Assembly (NCBI GenBank): GCA_964654135.1
Contig: CAZZHV010000029.1
Location: 1 to 15,190 of the forward strand
From: CAMLQK01 sp964654135
GTDB taxonomy: Bacteria > Patescibacteriota > Saccharimonadia > Saccharimonadales > UBA4665
DNA: 15,190 bases
Direction: 5' to 3'
Shown here piece after piece: positions 12,041-15,190 of the stretch (its first letter is position 1; each line of letters begins with the position of its first letter). The notes beneath the pieces are model-generated. The model was not told where the DNA came from and did not search any database. It saw nothing but the letters and a program-made list of their open reading frames with translations. The position numbers and the translations under genes were made by a program.

Positions 12041-13813
12041 ATGAATATTTCGTTGCGTACTCTGTTGGTTTACTGGCGCGAGAATATGCGCCTTCCCCGT
12101 TTCTTTATTGGTGCAAGCGTATCTTGGGTACTCGGTATGGCGCTCCAGCGATTAGTGCTGGCCATTATCGCTTCTCGGGCCCTCAACCACCTCATCGCCA
12201 TCCACAATCAGCCACATGTTAACTATTGGCATGAGTTTGGTCCCTACCTCGGCGCCTTTGTTGTAGTCGCGGCGGCCGCTCAAGGCCTCATCGAACTGGG
12301 GCTCATTTGCCTCACACATCTCGAGACTCGCGTTCGCCCGCAGTTGCAAATGCGCGCCTTCAATTGGCTTACAAGCCAGAGCTTAGCGTTCCATGCCAAC
12401 ACGTTCAGTGGCGCAATCGTGAACCAGGTTAACAAATTCACCAGCGCTTACATCGTTCTAACCGATACGTTTTGTTTACGTTTCTTGCGCATGTTCACTA
12501 ATGTCGTTATCGCAATTGTAATCGTTGCCTTTTTCTCACCAGTCATCGCTCTCGCAATGGCCCTGTGGACAATCGGCTTTGTTATTTTAAACCTCAAGCT
12601 CTTCACACGACGCCTCGTCTACTCTAAGGCGGCTGCATTGTCCGAAACTGCACTTACGGCCCATCTCGCCGACGCAATGGGCAATATCTCTGCGGTAAAA
12701 GCTTTCGGCAACGAAACTTCTGAGGCAACAATTCACGAAGTTAAAAGCTACGACCGCTCCCACAAAAAATACCTCTCGTGGATTGCTGGCGTTAAAAACG
12801 ATGCTGTACTTGGCACCATGATGAGTGTTCTACAGATTGGCGTCTTGGCCCTAACCTTGCGAGCCGTCAGTAGCCACAGTATTGAAATTGGCACCATGTT
12901 GCTTATCCAGGTTTACGTCATGCAAATGATCAACGAACTGTGGGATCTTAGCAACATGACGCGTACCGTCGAACAATCTGTATCAGACGCCGAAGAAATG
13001 GTTGAGATCTTTGATGTCGATCCCGAAGTTAAAGATATATCTAAGCCCGAGAAAGTACGCATCAAAAAAGGCGAGATTGTTTGCCAAAATGTTGTCTTTA
13101 CTCACGATGGCGCCAACGATGCGTTGTTTAATGACTTTTCGCTTACCATTCAGGCTGGTGAAAAAATCGGTCTTGTCGGTCACTCAGGATCTGGCAAAAC
13201 GACACTAACACGATTATTGCTTCGTTTTTCGGATATTGATGGTGGTGCGATTACTATCGACGGCCAGAATATTGCGCATGTTGCTCAATCCGAGCTCCGC
13301 AAATACATTGCCTACGTGCCGCAGGAGCCTGTTCTGTTTCACCGCAGTCTGCGCGACAATATTGCCTACGCGAGGCCAGACGCAACCGATGAAGAAGTTG
13401 AGCGAGCCGCTAAGCTAGCACACGCCACCGAATTCATTAACAACCTTCCTCATGGGTATGACACATTGGTTGGTGAACGTGGCGTCAAACTAAGCGGTGG
13501 TCAGCGTCAGCGCATTGCTATCGCCCGAGCTATTCTCAAGGATGCACCAATCTTACTCCTCGACGAAGCAACCAGCGCACTCGATAGTGAATCAGAAATT
13601 CTGATTCAAAAAGCGCTCAACAAGCTCATGAAGGGTCGCACGACAATCGTTATCGCACACCGGCTGAGCACTATTCAAAAAATGGATCGCATCGTTGTTA
13701 TGGATAATGGTGCAATCATCGAGCAAGGCTCGCACAGTGAGCTCATTAAGCAAAAAAATGGCGCATACGCCAAACTCTGGAATCACCAATCTGGCGGTTT
13801 CATCGAAGAATAA
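12041..13813 (+). CDS. ABC exporter half-transporter (membrane domain plus ATPase)
   Basis: 590 residues, MsbA/LmrA-type. The membrane domain (about 20-310) has several helices, including LGMALQRLVLAIIASRAL and FFSPVIALAMALWTIGFVIL. The ATPase domain (about 345-590) has Walker A GHSGSGKTT (380-388), Q-loop VPQEP (Q428), signature LSGGQRQRIA (484-493), Walker B ILLLDE (504-509) and switch histidine IAHRLST (H540), all intact. No C39 peptidase domain. Exports an unknown substrate from the cytoplasm. AAGGA seven bases before the ATG supports the start. A second, related half-transporter follows 22 bases later, so a heterodimer is likely. Confidence 0.93.
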   Translation: MNISLRTLLVYWRENMRLPRFFIGASVSWVLGMALQRLVLAIIASRALNHLIAIHNQPHVNYWHEFGPYLGAFVVVAAAAQGLIELGLICLTHLETRVRPQLQMRAFNWLTSQSLAFHANTFSGAIVNQVNKFTSAYIVLTDTFCLRFLRMFTNVVIAIVIVAFFSPVIALAMALWTIGFVILNLKLFTRRLVYSKAAALSETALTAHLADAMGNISAVKAFGNETSEATIHEVKSYDRSHKKYLSWIAGVKNDAVLGTMMSVLQIGVLALTLRAVSSHSIEIGTMLLIQVYVMQMINELWDLSNMTRTVEQSVSDAEEMVEIFDVDPEVKDISKPEKVRIKKGEIVCQNVVFTHDGANDALFNDFSLTIQAGEKIGLVGHSGSGKTTLTRLLLRFSDIDGGAITIDGQNIAHVAQSELRKYIAYVPQEPVLFHRSLRDNIAYARPDATDEEVERAAKLAHATEFINNLPHGYDTLVGERGVKLSGGQRQRIAIARAILKDAPILLLDEATSALDSESEILIQKALNKLMKGRTTIVIAHRLSTIQKMDRIVVMDNGAIIEQGSHSELIKQKNGAYAKLWNHQSGGFIEE

Positions 13814-13835
13814 ACAAGAAATTTAAGGAATTACT

Positions 13836-15190
13836 ATGAATATAACAAAAGAGACCGTGCGACTGTACTGGCAACATGCATGGCGCTATCCACATCTCGT
13901 CATCGGGTTGCTCGTGTCGGTACCACTAACCGTGCTCATCGGTCAGTACCTACCGCCCCTCATCCTTGCGAGTGTATTAAACCGCCTGAGCCATCATAAC
14001 TATCAGCCGCATCAAGTGTGGAACAGCTTTGGACCAGAACTTGTCGTCTATGCAATTCTAGTCATGTTTGGTGGTGCAATCATGTGGCGTATCGTGGACC
14101 GCTTTGGGTGGAAACTCGAAGCACACGTTCAACAAGACCTCGCTCGCCGTATTTTTAGCCATCTGCTTTCACAAAGTGCGAGCTTTCATGCCAATCACTT
14201 TGGCGGCTCCATGGTTTCGCAGACCAACAAAGTGCTCGGTAGCTACATTCGCATAGCTGACACTACTGTCTATCAAGTCATACCATTACTCATGAGTCTC
14301 GTGTTTGCTTCAATCATTTTGGCGCATCGCGCGCCGCTCTTTGTGATCGTCCTTGTAGCATTTGCACTTGCCTACATGGTTAGCGCCATCTTCGTTACTA
14401 AAAATGTGCGTACACTTACCGCAAAGAACGCAGCCCAGGAAAGCAAGCAAACTGGCTATCTTGCCGATAACGTGACCAATGTTATGGCAATCAAGAGCTT
14501 CTCCGGTAGCAAGTTTGAAAATAAGGCATTCGGGCGCATCACCAACGCCACTTACGCTAGCACACTGGCAGTTATGCGAGGTCATGCGAGGCAACAAATA
14601 TATTTCAGCAGTATGACAGGTGCCATTTCGGCAATGTCTCTAACGGTAGCCGTTATCAGCGTGCTGGTCTTTAATGCCGACCTTGCGACTGTTTTCCTGA
14701 TTCTGACCTATACGAGCAGCATCGTAAACCAGCTTTTCAGCTTCAGCAACAGTGCGCTTCGTAACTACAACCGTGCCCTAGGCGATGCCCGTGACATGGT
14801 TGAAGTGTTGCATATCATCCCTGAGGTACTTGATCCAGAAAAACCAGAAAAAGTTGCCATTACAAAAGGTGGCATTGACTTTAAGAATGTGGTGTTCTCG
14901 CATGACGGAAGTGATGGTGCTCTATTCGACGGCTTGTCCGTGGCCATCAAACCAGGTGAAAAAATTGGCCTCGTAGGTCACTCAGGCTCTGGTAAAACCA
15001 CGCTGACACGTCTGCTTTTGCGCTTTTCCGATATCGATGGTGGTGCGATTACTATCGACGGCCAGAATATTGCGCACATTACCCAAGATGATTTGCGTAG
15101 CAAGATTGCCTATGTGCCTCAAGAGCCATTACTGTTCCATCGAACACTTCGTGAAAACATTGCATATGGAGCACCAGATGCAACCGAAGA
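13836..15190 (+). CDS. second ABC exporter half-transporter (cut by the window end)
   Basis: Open from the ATG at 13836 (AAGGA seven bases upstream) through the last base; about 451 codons are present. The membrane domain (MNITKETVRLYWQHAWRYPH..., several helices including LLMSLVFASIILAH and VIVLVAFALAYMV) is followed by an ATPase domain with Walker A GHSGSGKTT (about 380-388) and Q-loop AYVPQEPLLFHRT. The window ends before the signature and Walker B. It is diverged from the first transporter overall but keeps the same length up to Walker A, consistent with tandem duplication and a heterodimer. A 41-base stretch (15036-15076) is identical to the first gene. Confidence 0.93.
   Translation, partial: MNITKETVRLYWQHAWRYPHLVIGLLVSVPLTVLIGQYLPPLILASVLNRLSHHNYQPHQVWNSFGPELVVYAILVMFGGAIMWRIVDRFGWKLEAHVQQDLARRIFSHLLSQSASFHANHFGGSMVSQTNKVLGSYIRIADTTVYQVIPLLMSLVFASIILAHRAPLFVIVLVAFALAYMVSAIFVTKNVRTLTAKNAAQESKQTGYLADNVTNVMAIKSFSGSKFENKAFGRITNATYASTLAVMRGHARQQIYFSSMTGAISAMSLTVAVISVLVFNADLATVFLILTYTSSIVNQLFSFSNSALRNYNRALGDARDMVEVLHIIPEVLDPEKPEKVAITKGGIDFKNVVFSHDGSDGALFDGLSVAIKPGEKIGLVGHSGSGKTTLTRLLLRFSDIDGGAITIDGQNIAHITQDDLRSKIAYVPQEPLLFHRTLRENIAYGAPDATE

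Noticed and set aside
1..15190. CRISPR array, transposase or restriction system
   Set aside because: No spaced direct repeats, transposase motifs or methylase/nuclease motifs were found on either strand.

Overview
The window is compact bacterial DNA with standard stop-codon use (TGA, TAA and TAG all end real genes). Genes are short, closely spaced and often overlap. Several promoters lie so close to the start codon that the mRNA would be leaderless or nearly so. The gene set (membrane-anchored family-5 solute-binding protein, very short SecG, phage-holin-IV-like membrane protein, Xaa-Pro aminopeptidase, short UvrC, GlcD-type FAD oxidase, TrhO, paired ABC exporters) and the moderate GC content look like a Patescibacteria/CPR genome, most likely Candidatus Saccharibacteria (TM7). 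That placement is inference from gene style, not from a marker gene.

Layout. 1-310: possible tail of an unidentified gene, a structured repeat, a perfect-palindrome terminator and tRNA-Val(UAC) on the minus strand. 311-1770 (minus): a small operon (Dabb-domain protein, three-helix membrane protein, 38-residue peptide) ending in a terminator, then a NUDIX hydrolase. 1784-4027: a second structured repeat, the same palindrome terminator, tRNA-Leu(GAG), the FAD-linked oxidase, then tRNA-Leu(CAG) on the plus strand with its own terminator and a third copy of the repeat. 4106-4663 (plus): an ADP-ribose-pyrophosphatase-like NUDIX hydrolase. 4671-10438 (minus): a run of housekeeping genes (P-loop kinase-like, uvrC, Xaa-Pro aminopeptidase, holin-IV-like, secG, solute-binding protein). 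10547-10852 (plus): an unrecognised 101-residue protein that converges on trhO (minus). 11774 to the end (plus): a promoter, a tiny ORF, and two tandem ABC exporter half-transporters, the second cut by the window edge.

The most unusual structure is a cassette seen at all three tRNA genes: tRNA with encoded CCA, then an A/T-flanked palindromic terminator, then about 70 bp of a structured repeat. The repeat has an outer stem made from a copy of the T-arm of its own tRNA plus the complement, and it encloses an inner hairpin. The Val-linked copy carries the tRNA-Val version of the T-arm (CGAGTCC) and the two Leu-linked copies carry the tRNA-Leu version or a close relative (CAAGTCC). Two of the inner hairpins are nearly identical, while the third has a different sequence but the same fold. 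This is either an undescribed tRNA-associated RNA or DNA element or a small mobile element targeting tRNA 3' regions.
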